From: Durusdinium trenchii | Lineage: Eukaryota; Sar; Dinophyceae; Suessiales; Symbiodiniaceae | Assembly (NCBI GenBank): GCA_963970005.1 | Contig: CAXAMN010021361.1 | Span: 2,207,427 to 2,271,426, forward strand | Direction of reading: 5' to 3' | DNA length: 64,000 nucleotides | Shown here: one piece after another, positions 11,001 through 20,029 of the stretch | How positions within the stretch are numbered: position 1 is the first letter of the stretch | How the letters are laid out: every line of letters starts with the position of its first letter | Position numbers and translations under genes: made by a program | Notes under the pieces: model-generated | What the model was told of the DNA's origin: nothing | Database searches by the model: none | The model's input: only the letters and a program-made list of their open reading frames with translations

Positions 11001-13020
11001 CTTTGCTCAGGCTATTTAGTTCTTATTCATGGATTCTTTTCAACTTTTTGAGGAGAAGGACTCTGAAAAGAAGAAGTCCAAGGGAGGGAAGAAACATGGT
11101 GAAGATTCTGAACCTGGTCAAGATTTTGCAAATGATCCTGCTGATTGTGGCAAAGCATGTCTCAATGCCCGGGTTAAGAGATGCCTTAGCTTTGTCGCAA
11201 CTTGGGCTTTGGTTTATATATAGGATTTTGTTTTTGGTTTTGGCTTTGGTATGTTTCTTTGCATTTGGTTGTACAATGTTGTACATGTGTGTTTGAGTCT
11301 TTGAACAAATGCTTGAGTTTGGTGTAAGTGTAAATTGTTTGGTATTTGTTGCAATTTGTTGTTTGTTTGTTCTAGTATATAAGAAGTGTGTGGGTCTTCT
11401 TATTATGTTGGAATATTTGGTTTGATTTCCTTCATCACCAGGGCACAAGTGGAGATGATGATGATGTACCCAAAACACCGGAGCCACACAAAGAGCTTTC
11501 CGTGAAGGAGATGCGAATTCAGCAATTCATGCTTGAAAGAATTGGTTGGCAGTTCTCTTTTGGTTTCTGAGTACAATCATCCTTTAAGTTCTAGCCGTTT
11601 GGTTGGGGGGGTTCGCTCAACCAACTCCCCTGGAGGAATCGGGCAAGGTTGACAAGCTCCTGAACAAAGCTCTGGACAGCTACATGCTTACTTCTACAGC
11701 GGAGAGTCAGGGCCATGATGAAGTCCAAGATGCTTTGAGGTTTCAATCTCGCCTTGCTGATGGTACTGTCTTTGATTCCTCCGCTGAAAAGAGTATCATG
11801 TCAAAAGCGACCGTGCCTGATGATGACTCGCTTGCAAAGACAACCCTTATCCTTGGACAGGAAGACCCTAGCCAGGACACAAGTCTTCTCCAAATAGTGC
11901 TTTTGAACAATGTTTTCTGGTTTGTTTGTGTCTTGTTTCCCAACGTGTTTTTGCATACAGTTTCGACTGATCAAACCAACACCATTGGACACAATGACAG
12001 GATGTTGACCTGGCCGACTTTGATACCAACCCAGCACCAATGAATGCGGACGCGATGATCATCCTTGATTCACCAGGGACAACGCCTGCCAAGGACTCCT
12101 GACCATCATGCTGTTCTTACCATGTGTTTAAATTGTTTGCTAGTCGCTGCTAGTCTTTAAGCTTGACTTCTGGTTACTTCTTAGCAACACCTTGAAGGAT
12201 GACAACACGGGTATGGATCCCCTTCGACCGATGGCAAAGTGCTCAGCCAAGGCTCAGCCAAGGCCAAGGACAAACACAGGGAATGCTGAGACTGAGTCAA
12301 AGAATGAAAAGAAATGCAAGGCTGATGAAGGGAGCAAAACCACAAAGAAGGCTGAGACTGAGACAAAGGAAGAAAAGAAACGCAAGGCTGATGAAGGGAA
12401 CAAAAAAAACAGAGAAGGCTGAGACTGAGACAAAGCAAGAAAAGAAACGCAAGGCTGATGAAAGGAACAAAAGCACAGAGAAGGCTGAGACTGAGACAAA
12501 GGAAGAAAAGAAACGCAAGGCTGATGAAGGGACGAAAGCAAAACATACCAATGAGAAGTCAGCAGGGTCAAAGAAGACCAAGGAGACAGAGAAACCAAAG
12601 CGGAAGGCGCCTGAGAAAGACGAGAAGGCAAAGGCCAAAGCAGCACCCAAGGGGAAATCCAAGAAGACTGAAGAAGAGACAGAACAAGTTTCTCAGCCAA
12701 ACATTTCCAAGTGTTTCTGGCTAGGGTGTTTTGGTTTTGAGTTGAAGCTCAACTTCCTCAACTACTTCCTCAATAAAACATTGCCTTGGAATTCTTTATA
12801 TTTTAAGTTGTGTTTTTTTTACAATCTTGTTTGGGGGTCCATGCATTATCATGCATTTTCTTCTTGCCTCTGAGGCTCCCAAGTCGTCAAGCAGAAACCA
12901 GATCTACAGCAGGGTCTACCGACAAGTGATTGCCCGGGGTGGTGCAAAAGAGGATGCCAGGTCCCAGGCTCTTGATGAGCTTGCGCGACAAGGGTTCACA
13001 GTGAAGTCTAGGCAACAATA
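2078..13020 (+). CDS. Giant unrecognised dinoflagellate protein, about 30 exons
   Basis: Coding blocks on one strand, separated by short T-rich introns, run from a possible ATG at 2,078 to a TAG at 13,018. Approximate blocks: 2,078-2,190; 2,255-2,335; 2,424-2,502; 2,599-2,980; 3,090-3,215; 3,290-3,505; 3,614-3,770; 3,800-3,905; 4,065-4,165; 4,262-4,455; 5,462-5,732; 5,948-6,060; 6,115-6,385; 6,553-6,640; 6,722-6,850; 6,947-7,123; 7,225-7,305; 7,407-7,550; 7,677-8,075; 8,310-8,385; 8,612-8,905; 9,014-9,225; 9,436-9,520; 9,600-9,711; 9,945-10,120; 10,262-10,460; 10,594-10,945; 11,053-11,165; 11,441-11,545; 11,610-11,895; 12,001-12,108; 12,187-12,712; 12,872-13,020. Visible features are a DEEEKEEDGDGDGD acidic run, a FGFGSGDF motif, a KRLR/KRKHK basic segment, lysine-rich repeats and a small basic C-terminus. 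No enzymatic domain was recognised. It resembles, from memory, an expanded uncharacterised Symbiodiniaceae family. Exon edges are approximate, and it may be one gene with the upstream DUF7869-like exons. Confidence 0.6.
2599..2980 (+). CDS. Exon of the giant unrecognised gene (longest N-terminal block)
   Basis: This is an open block of about 125 codons following an acceptor-like tccctctccaag. It contains VQKHVVNETTLVHLRGSSV and then FSFAENAKFGELGRW, mixed hydrophobic and charged sequence typical of a folded domain. A GT-type donor lies near 2,970. No family was recognised. The next block (3,090-3,215) continues with ASMFYIKCNFKK, and the one after (3,290-3,505) with ANRTAEKVKPSALDLLLLF. Confidence 0.55.
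4460..5460 (+). repeat. About 1-kb intron with imperfect direct repeats
   Basis: This is the only long intron in the first gene block. Variants of accacatcactccagcagg and gcagggtttgcaaacc recur at about 4,755-4,780, 4,905-4,935, 4,958-4,992 and 4,992-5,040, in units of roughly 30-50 bp. A second motif, ccaaggatttgtgatgtg, recurs at about 4,600 and 4,715. No coding potential was seen. The repeats also surround the short N gap. Confidence 0.5.
4936..4945. other. Assembly gap, 10 N
   Basis: Ten N bases sit inside the repeat-bearing intron, so repeat copy number here is unresolved. Confidence 0.98.
7677..8075 (+). CDS. Exon of the giant unrecognised gene (central block)
   Basis: About 130 codons are open. 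They include CSTACHSPNETSYCTSTIG and, at the end, MKELLKKHNDKYNPHG followed by a short basic/serine linker. The next block (about 8,310-8,385) reads DPAPDAKRLRID, a probable nuclear-localisation-like basic patch. Together they look like a folded segment followed by a disordered linker. The function is unknown. Confidence 0.5.
8612..9225 (+). CDS. Two exons of the giant unrecognised gene with FGFGSGDF motif
   Basis: Block 8,612-8,905 reads FKLVYDSDQDILWAGAADG, then LELFGFGSGDF and TGRWLTFKLESGSEHC. After an intron ending ctttcag at 9,013, block 9,014-9,225 reads LTYADVLQQLENAGEVN, then SMHWIDRAEGTGTITF. Alternating hydrophobic strands and glycines suggest a beta-rich domain. No known domain was matched. 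Confidence 0.5.
10594..11165 (+). CDS. Acidic/basic disordered exons of the giant unrecognised gene
   Basis: The first exon carries EEPEEESKPLKGKGPGKG, then KKPASKKQDEYDTMFDDMMD and a KGRKRKHKSAEGKSSEKKK stretch. The second (11,053-11,165) opens with EKDSEKKKSKGGKK. The alternation of acidic and lysine-rich segments predicts intrinsic disorder and nuclear targeting. This is an inference from composition only. Confidence 0.5.
12187..12712 (+). CDS. Lysine/glutamate-rich repeat exon with internal frameshift
   Basis: The exon opens after acceptor ...cttcttag. It contains about four tandem copies of a 66-bp unit encoding variants of KAETETKEEKKRKADEG, followed by a Lys/Pro-rich tail (KPKRKAPEKDEKAKAKAAP). 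The frame used up to about 12,410 runs into a stop at 12,421. The frame that carries the later copies begins across an A8 run at about 12,404-12,411. The neighbouring copies have interrupted A runs at this point, so one extra A explains the break. This is either a real disruption or a homopolymer error. Confidence 0.6.
12872..13020 (+). CDS. C-terminal exon of the giant unrecognised gene
   Basis: The exon follows an acceptor within ttcttcttgcctctgag or nearby. It encodes SSSRNQIYSRVYRQVIARGG, then a short helical segment ending TVKSRQQ and a TAG stop at 13,018-13,020. Helical, basic, alanine/arginine-rich ends of this kind recur in dinoflagellate proteins, to my knowledge. It gives the 3' end of the long gene. 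Confidence 0.5.
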
Positions 13021-13159
13021 GATATGCCTTGCTTCTGTTTTGGGGTTGCTACATGCTAAACCTGTCCAAGATGTAGAATGTTAGACATTGTTAGACCTTA
13101 AATTTATTTGCCAAATCCTAGTCCTGTTGTGATGAAGGAAATGAAGGCATGAAGCAAGT

Positions 13160-14190
13160 GACTACGTTGTGGTTTGACCGCAACTGCCAAGGGGTGTGAA
13201 AAACGGTGTCCTCATCTCGCTCAGCTGCATTGCCGTTGGCATGGGACGGTCGGCAGGTGGTTGAAAGGTGCCCCACAAAATATGTGTGGGTGTTTCAAAC
13301 ATTATATCATTATAGTTGATTCTGATTCTGATTCATGTGCCCTTCAAAGGAAGACGACTCGTTTGAGCCTCTCAAGGCTACCATTCATGAAGGTCAACCT
13401 GCAAAACTCAAAGTCTTGCTTTGAAATGGGCCAAGTCTTGGTTGACATGGCTCTGTTTTATGTGTATCGCCCGCCCACTGGGAGCGACACATTACGACGT
13501 ATGGTGCAAACCCATGCAGGTCGTATACGTGCGTGCTGCTACTGGGACGATGATTGAACTCAGCCTATCTAAAATGGATCCATGGAACACTCGCTGTCAC
13601 ATCAGTGGGCTGGCACAACTGACGCAAACGTGGTGAGCGGGCAAACATGATTGAAAACACACCTTTGAATTCGCGTTACGAATACTAGCTACCATACTGT
13701 AATGGAGGGAATTGAGGGTCTGTACACTGAAAGCTAGGCTCAACGGGAGCTTGATCAAAACCTCCTTGCAAAAAGCCATGGCGTTGCAACCTAGCACACT
13801 ATGCCACCCGACTGTATTGAAGGAGCAGCGGATGCCAATGGGCTTTCCAGGTTTCTGGCAGAAAAGAGCGCCGCGATCGTGCCAACACCAGGACTAGGCC
13901 TGTCCCTAATGAAGGTCATCCGCAACATCATGAAGTCTTTCTGGGTACGGAGACGGTGGGGTTGTACCATGTTGTACCTTCGAAGAAGCACTTTCGTCCG
14001 GGGTTGTTGGGGATCTTTGGAAGCGCAACAGGCATCAATCTGGTCCGGAAATCCGGGGCTCCACCCTCCGTGCTTCCGAGAACGACCAAGCAATCATGCG
14101 GGCCAACAACGAATATGCTGTGACCAAGAACACGGTCAGAAGCACACTGGCAAAGTCTGGTGTCTTCAATTGAGTTTCGCTGGTTGAGCA
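13160..14190 (+). pseudogene. Frame-broken coding-like stretch, unrecognised
   Basis: Several short open segments on the + strand look protein-like but lie in different frames. Examples are DDSFEPLKATIHEGQPAKLK (about 13,350-13,410), then in another frame MGQVLVDMALFYVYRPPTG (from about 13,424), and ASENDQAIMRANNEYAVTK near 14,075-14,130 in a third. They may be exons of a further gene with unrecognised introns, or decayed copies. No family was recognised and no clean start or stop can be assigned. Confidence 0.25.
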
Positions 14191-14199
14191 GATTTACAT

Positions 14200-17100
14200 C
14201 ACTGACATTGTTGGAGTTGCACTCATCAAACGGAAGCATCATAGTTTTCAACTGCAAGCGAACCCAAACAAACACTCTGAAAACAAAACAACACGCATAG
14301 ACAACAATGTCGTTCGACCCTCTTGACATTCTTTCACAACTCCCATGCCCACTCTGACCATCCCTGGGCCACATGTTTCCACGTCGGCACCTCGGGCACG
14401 GCCGGTTCCAACGTCCTGGCCGGCTTGGAGGGTTCGCTGTACCTCGGAGGCTTTTCCAAGCCACGAAGCTTCGCCAACAAGGTGTTGGATCCACACCAAT
14501 GAAGTGACATAATATGGATGTTAGATCTGGAAGTACTGGTGATACCTGAAGGATAAATTGAATGTTCCGATATGGCCAAACAATGAAAGAAACCAGAATG
14601 ATTTGGTGAAAAACACTCCTCCGTTACATGCACCATCTTACCTCAACCTCGAATAAACTGCGGAGACATTGCGTGTCTTAGCATGCTATTGTTGGCTCTG
14701 ATTGAAGCTTCAACAAATTCCAGGAACTTTTGTAGATGGCCACTTACCCACACCTCCACAAGTTCCTGTAGGGGATCCACGGTCACTATTTACTATTGAG
14801 ATTCCCTGGCTACCGCTTTTGAACAATCTGGACCTCCTCCATCAACAGTTTCAACTTGAGCATCCGCGCTCGCCAAGGCCCATCTTGTTCTCCGCAGCCA
14901 ACTGGAAACGTGTGTGTGTGTGTAGATGGATTGTCATGGATGGGGCCCCCCTGTGCGGATGCTTCCACATCTCAATTTTGGAGTGCATGTCCATTGTCCC
15001 AGGCAGGGTCCTTGTGTAGAATACATAGTATAATTAATGTCTGGCCCCTGGTTCTGCAAACAAAACATCATCTTAGAAAGGTGGTGCAGGCCCTGCCCCG
15101 CAAACAACGACCGCAACCTTTTCCCACTGCGTAGGGAACGACTTGGCCCAGGGTCAGGGTGTGACACATGACAACATCCGTCCAGGTATAGTTCCATAGC
15201 CTCAACGAGGTTTTGTGGACAAACTCAACACCAAACCGCGACACATGTTTTGGATGACAATCGTAATGTTTTTTCTCAGCGCTATGTTGACCTCATTGGG
15301 CTTTCGACATCGTCAGTTGAGCCACTGTCACGACCAGCCATTGAACATATTTTAAACATATCAACAAACACTACATAAATCTCACCTGTGGTAAATCATG
15401 AAAACTGCACCGTGTTTCTCAGCAAAATAGGTTGAATGTCCATATAATACAACTATGTATTATGTATATTATATATATACTGTTGCGTGCCAAAACCAAG
15501 TGAACATATGGTTGGAAACCTGCACATGTGTGCAACCCCATGAACATAAACGATGCAAACACTCCTGCAAACTGCAAGAACAACATTCCACCAACAAATA
15601 GGTCTGCTTGGTCTCGGGTTGGCGCGGCTATTTCGTAGTAACGGCGTTCACTGCAAGTTTCAGTGAAGTTTCAAGATGTAAAAAAGTGGGTGAGTGAGTA
15701 AGCTAACTGCATACATACATGCACACATAGTGTAAGTAATTGTTCGGAACATTCAGGACAAAAAACAAATAAGTCCGACATAGGCAACATCAAACCCAGC
15801 AAACAACATCACTAGTTAAAAACGACCACGGAAAATACGTTGTGAATAAACACACTTGATTCAGGATCATCAACGCTAGGGCCGCTAGGATGTGTATAGT
15901 TTGAAAGTTGAAGGTGCATATCGCAAGAACCCGCTATACGTGTCACATTGCTCAACATCAATTTCAACCAGTGTCTCGACAGGGATAGGTGGGTGATCTT
16001 CGGGCACTCGTTGAACAGCGGCTGGGAAGGTGCGGACATCGTTGGCAACAACTAGTTAGTACATCCTGTCGTGGTGTATGTTGGGATGAATTTGGCACGG
16101 GCGGTTTACGGCTTTGATGGAATGTTGCATATTGCCGTCCCATTGATTGTTTACTCAGGCGTGCCGCTGTTGTTCCCCTACCTTTTCATCTGGCATCAGA
16201 AAGCCAGTAGTGAACTGGAAACATGTTGGCCGGACCCCTTGTGGCCATCGCATCTGCCAGTGGAGAACCACTTTCCACATGTCTTGGTGTGTTTGGTTTC
16301 CATACGTGCAGGGTGATCGAACTGCCCCCAGAAAAGACAAGCGATCACACTTGGAGGCTCCAATGCCCATGGGTCAGAATATGGTACTTCCTTCTGAAAC
16401 TGGGTGACGCGGGGCCGCACAGGTCATTTGCATCACGATGCCCCGTGAGCACGCAGCTGGCAAGCCAACAAAGCACCCGGTTGCATGTGGGACTCGCCCG
16501 GCAGCACACGCGTAGTTTGCACAGTCAGATTGAATCACTCATGTTCCCTCGCTCGCAGCAAGGAGGTTGCTTGGGCCTTCGCACCCTTCCATATACTTAT
16601 AATCTTTTGAGTTGCGCCATCTGCATTATGATGCACTATGTTTTTTTTTGCGAAAGGATTCTGATAATATTTTACGTCAGTATTCATACCAGGACCCATC
16701 AGAGATTTTAACGAGATCACGAGGGATCAAAAACCCAATGCCCCACCGAAAATGTAGCAGAAACTTGCGATCAGTCACCCGGATTTGGGGGTGGACAACT
16801 CCGATGCAACCATGGAAGGGATTGGAGTTTCACTCCTCAGCACCTCAAGGTGGTCGGTTTGCGCCTGGAATTGGTAGGTCCTCCTGGCTTGCAGCCCGTC
16901 CTGGGCGGCAAAGGCGGCACCTTGTAGGGCCCCCAAAAATGGCAATGTTTTTTTTTGTTCTCTCTATCTCTCTCTCTCTCTCTACCTCTCTCTTTCCTTC
17001 TCCCCTCTTTCCATGCTCGCCAGGTCGCACACTTAACAGCCCACCAAGGCACAAAAGGAACTAGCACGGTTGTTAGTGGGCTACCGGGGCGACTGCTGCA

Positions 17101-17637
17101 AGGTCAGTATGTGATCAATGATTTTATATCTTCGCCGATGAAAAATGGACCCTTGCCTTCATTTTGGTTTCGTGGGCTCTTAGCTGGCAAATCCTGTTTG
17201 CAAGCCGCTAAAGGTGACGCACAAACACACACCAGAGATGGGATACTCCTGCAAGATCCTCTGGCTGAAACTTTGTGGTCTTAGCACTTCTCCGGAAGGT
17301 GAAGGATGTCTTCCCGCTGTGCGCGCTCCCGACACACCAGATTCAGTTTTCCTCTCAGGTGTAATCAACTGAACCGTGGGGCGATCACCTTCATCTCCAT
17401 GTAAATAGGTATTCAGAAAAGGTTACAGGTGTGTCAAGGAGGCGATAGATCATCATGGTGTATTTTAATGTCATCATTAACGCATGTTTCATAACAGTTT
17501 GACATGGCAACAACAAGAACATAAGATATGTTTCAACTCAAAGATTAAAAATTAGCCCAGCTGGAGACCCCAATAGCAAGATACAAACCGGGACAAAAAG
17601 AAAAATCTGGAAACAATTGCTGTTTTCAACACATCGA
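14200..17637. other. Gene-poor interval
   Basis: No open reading frame here is convincing on either strand. About 14,335-14,490 is open in several frames on both strands, which suggests GC-rich non-coding DNA or a short exon of undecidable strand. A (TC)n tract lies at about 16,963-16,995. Confidence 0.5.
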
Positions 17638-18898
17638 CCATCTCTTCCTTGGACACCATCATCACATAACCGGGACACCATCACAAAATGAAGGGCACCA
17701 TCAAAACATGACCGAGACACCGTCACAACATGATTGGGACACCATCACAACATAACCGGGACACCATCACAAGGTGACCGGGACACCAGCATGACATGAC
17801 GGGGACACCATCACAACACGATCGGGACACCATCAAAACATGACCGGGACACCAGCATCACATGACCCGGACACCATCAAAACATAACCGGCACACCGCC
17901 AAAACATGACCGGCACACCATCAAAACATGACCGGCACACCGTCACAACATAAGCGAGACACCATCACAACATGATTGGGACACCGTCATAACATGCTTG
18001 GAACACAATCACAACATGACCGGAACACCATCACAAAGACACCAACATAACATGACGGGAAAACCATCACAAAATGACCAGCACACCATCACAACATGAC
18101 CGGGACACCGTCACATGACCCGGACACCATCAAAACATAACCGGCACACCGCCAAAACATGACCAGGACACCATCACAACAGGACCGGCACACCATCAAA
18201 TTATGACCGAGACACCGTCACAACACGACCGGGACACCATCAAAACATGACCGGGGCACCATCACAACATGACCGGGACACCATCAAAACAGGACCGGCT
18301 CACCATCACAACATAACTGGGACACAACCGCGCCACCATCACATGATCGGGACACCATCAAAACATGACCGGCACACCGTCACAACACGACCGACACACC
18401 ATCAAAACATGACCGGGACACCATCACAACATGACCAGGACACCATCACATGACAGGGACACCATCAAAACATGACCGGAACACCATCACAACATAACCG
18501 GGACCAAAACATGACCGGGACACCATCAAAACACGACCGGGACACCATCACAACATGACTGGAACACAATCAAAACATGATCGGGACACCATCACAACAT
18601 GACCGCGCCATCATCACATGATCGGGACACCATCAAAACATGACCGGGACACCGTCACAACACGACCGGGACACCATCAAAACATGCCCGGGACACCATC
18701 ACAACATGACCGGCACACAATCAAATTATGACCGAGACACCGTCACAACATGACCGGGACACCATCATAACATGACCGGGACACCATCACAACATGATTG
18801 GGTCACAATCAAAACACGATCGGGACACCATCAAAACATGACCGGGACACCAGCATCACATGACCCGGACGCCATCAAAACATGACCGGGACACCATC
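17638..18898. repeat. 22-bp minisatellite array, about 57 copies
   Basis: The array is built from a 22-bp unit with core gggacaccatcacaacatg, varying mainly at gggaca/ggcaca and catcac/catcaa. Because 22 is not a multiple of 3, no long reading frame is maintained. Longer blocks recur imperfectly: a segment around 17,861 recurs near 18,113 and one around 18,328 recurs near 18,602. This suggests higher-order duplication of about 11-12 units. The array ends abruptly at about 18,898. Confidence 0.9.
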
Positions 18899-19230
18899 CG
18901 CCCACCAGCTCTGACGGTGACCCGACGGCGTCCGTCCGCCTATTAGTTTTGCAAGACCCCATAGCATGGCTATTGGGAAACAAAAGCTCAATATAATTTT
19001 ATGTCAAAAACAAAAAACACAAAAAGAAATACGCAATTGCGGTTCTTAGCACTAGTTAACCAGAACAAGACCATGACCAAAATCATGAAGGCAATCAGAT
19101 TTAAGCTTGGTTAATTAAGCTTGGACGCTGCAAAAGCCAATAGCTGACATAAACTGTTGAAACCTGTTGAATACACATGATGACTGGTGAACTCTTGGTT
19201 ACTCTGTCGGCTTCGTAACTGACCCACTTG

Positions 19231-19959
19231 AGGCTCCTGCACAAAGAGAACAGCAAACTTTGGTCAAGATTTTGGAGTTGGTTGCAAGCAGATTGCACCA
19301 CATATTGTTCAAGGTTCTTTCATCAACAAACAAAGAATATACAGTCAAAACAACAATCTCAGATACATGCTTCACGTCCGATGCAGTCATTCCCTTTGTG
19401 TGTCACAGATCTTTGCCGTCAGCCCTTTGCCTACCCTTCACCACATTGGCTCTCCATCGGACCACCATCCCGCCTGGCCAGTCAAACATGCATGTGGTTG
19501 CACGTCACTGCTCTTTGGCAAATGAACAATTTTGTGCAACTTTGAGCATGTTTGATACATTTTGAGCATTTTGGAGCAACTTTGAGCAAAGCTCCTGAGC
19601 AATTTTGAGTATTTCTGAATAAATTGTCGCATGTTGAAGCCAATTTAAGCAGATTTGAATAAAGCCTCTGAGGCTGAGACTCTGAGGTAGTTTGAACACT
19701 CTTGAGCAAATTTGAGCACAGTCTTTGAGCCACTTTGAGTACAACTGAGGCTATGAGACTATGTCGTTGAAGATGGTTGACTACATGGGCATCGTCATGA
19801 ACAAAGAAAGAAATGCAACAGCTGCTCCAAGACAGCCTCAACATCATTGTGGCCCATTCCGAGAAGCTTTCTTTGAGAAAACCCGGCAATTGTCTGGAGC
19901 CGCTTGCAACTAACTCAAACATCTTGACCAAAGTTTGCTGTTATCTTTTTGTAGGAGCC
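19231..19959. mobile_element. MITE-like element with 59-bp inverted ends
   Basis: The left end 19,231-19,289 and the reverse complement of 19,901-19,959 match at about 90% (roughly 6 differences in 59), sharing the run aacagcaaactttggtcaag exactly. The 610-bp interior has no transposase and contains a loose array of tttgagca-type motifs (about 19,535-19,750). The length, inverted ends and lack of coding fit a non-autonomous DNA transposon; a target-site duplication could not be assigned with confidence. Alternatively it is an inverted duplication. Confidence 0.5.
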
Positions 19960-19970
19960 TTCTGAACAGC

Positions 19971-20019
19971 ATACTACTACTACTACTACTACTAACGACG
20001 ACGACGACGACTACTACTA
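19971..20019. repeat. (TAC)n / (GAC)n trinucleotide repeat
   Basis: A run of tactac triplets is followed by acgacg triplets and then tactac again, immediately right of the inverted-repeat element. Confidence 0.85.
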
Positions 20020-20029
20020 CTGAACAGCG

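Noticed and set aside
12254..12700. Minus-strand Ser/Leu/Phe-rich frames
   Set aside because: They are shadows of the lysine-rich repeats on the plus strand.
13928..14494. 188-codon minus-strand frame
   Set aside because: It overlaps plus-strand coding-like text, has Arg/Pro/Cys-rich composition, and shows no family or splice context.
17638..18898. CRISPR-like array
   Set aside because: Units are contiguous 22-bp tandem repeats without unique spacers, in a eukaryotic context; it is a minisatellite.
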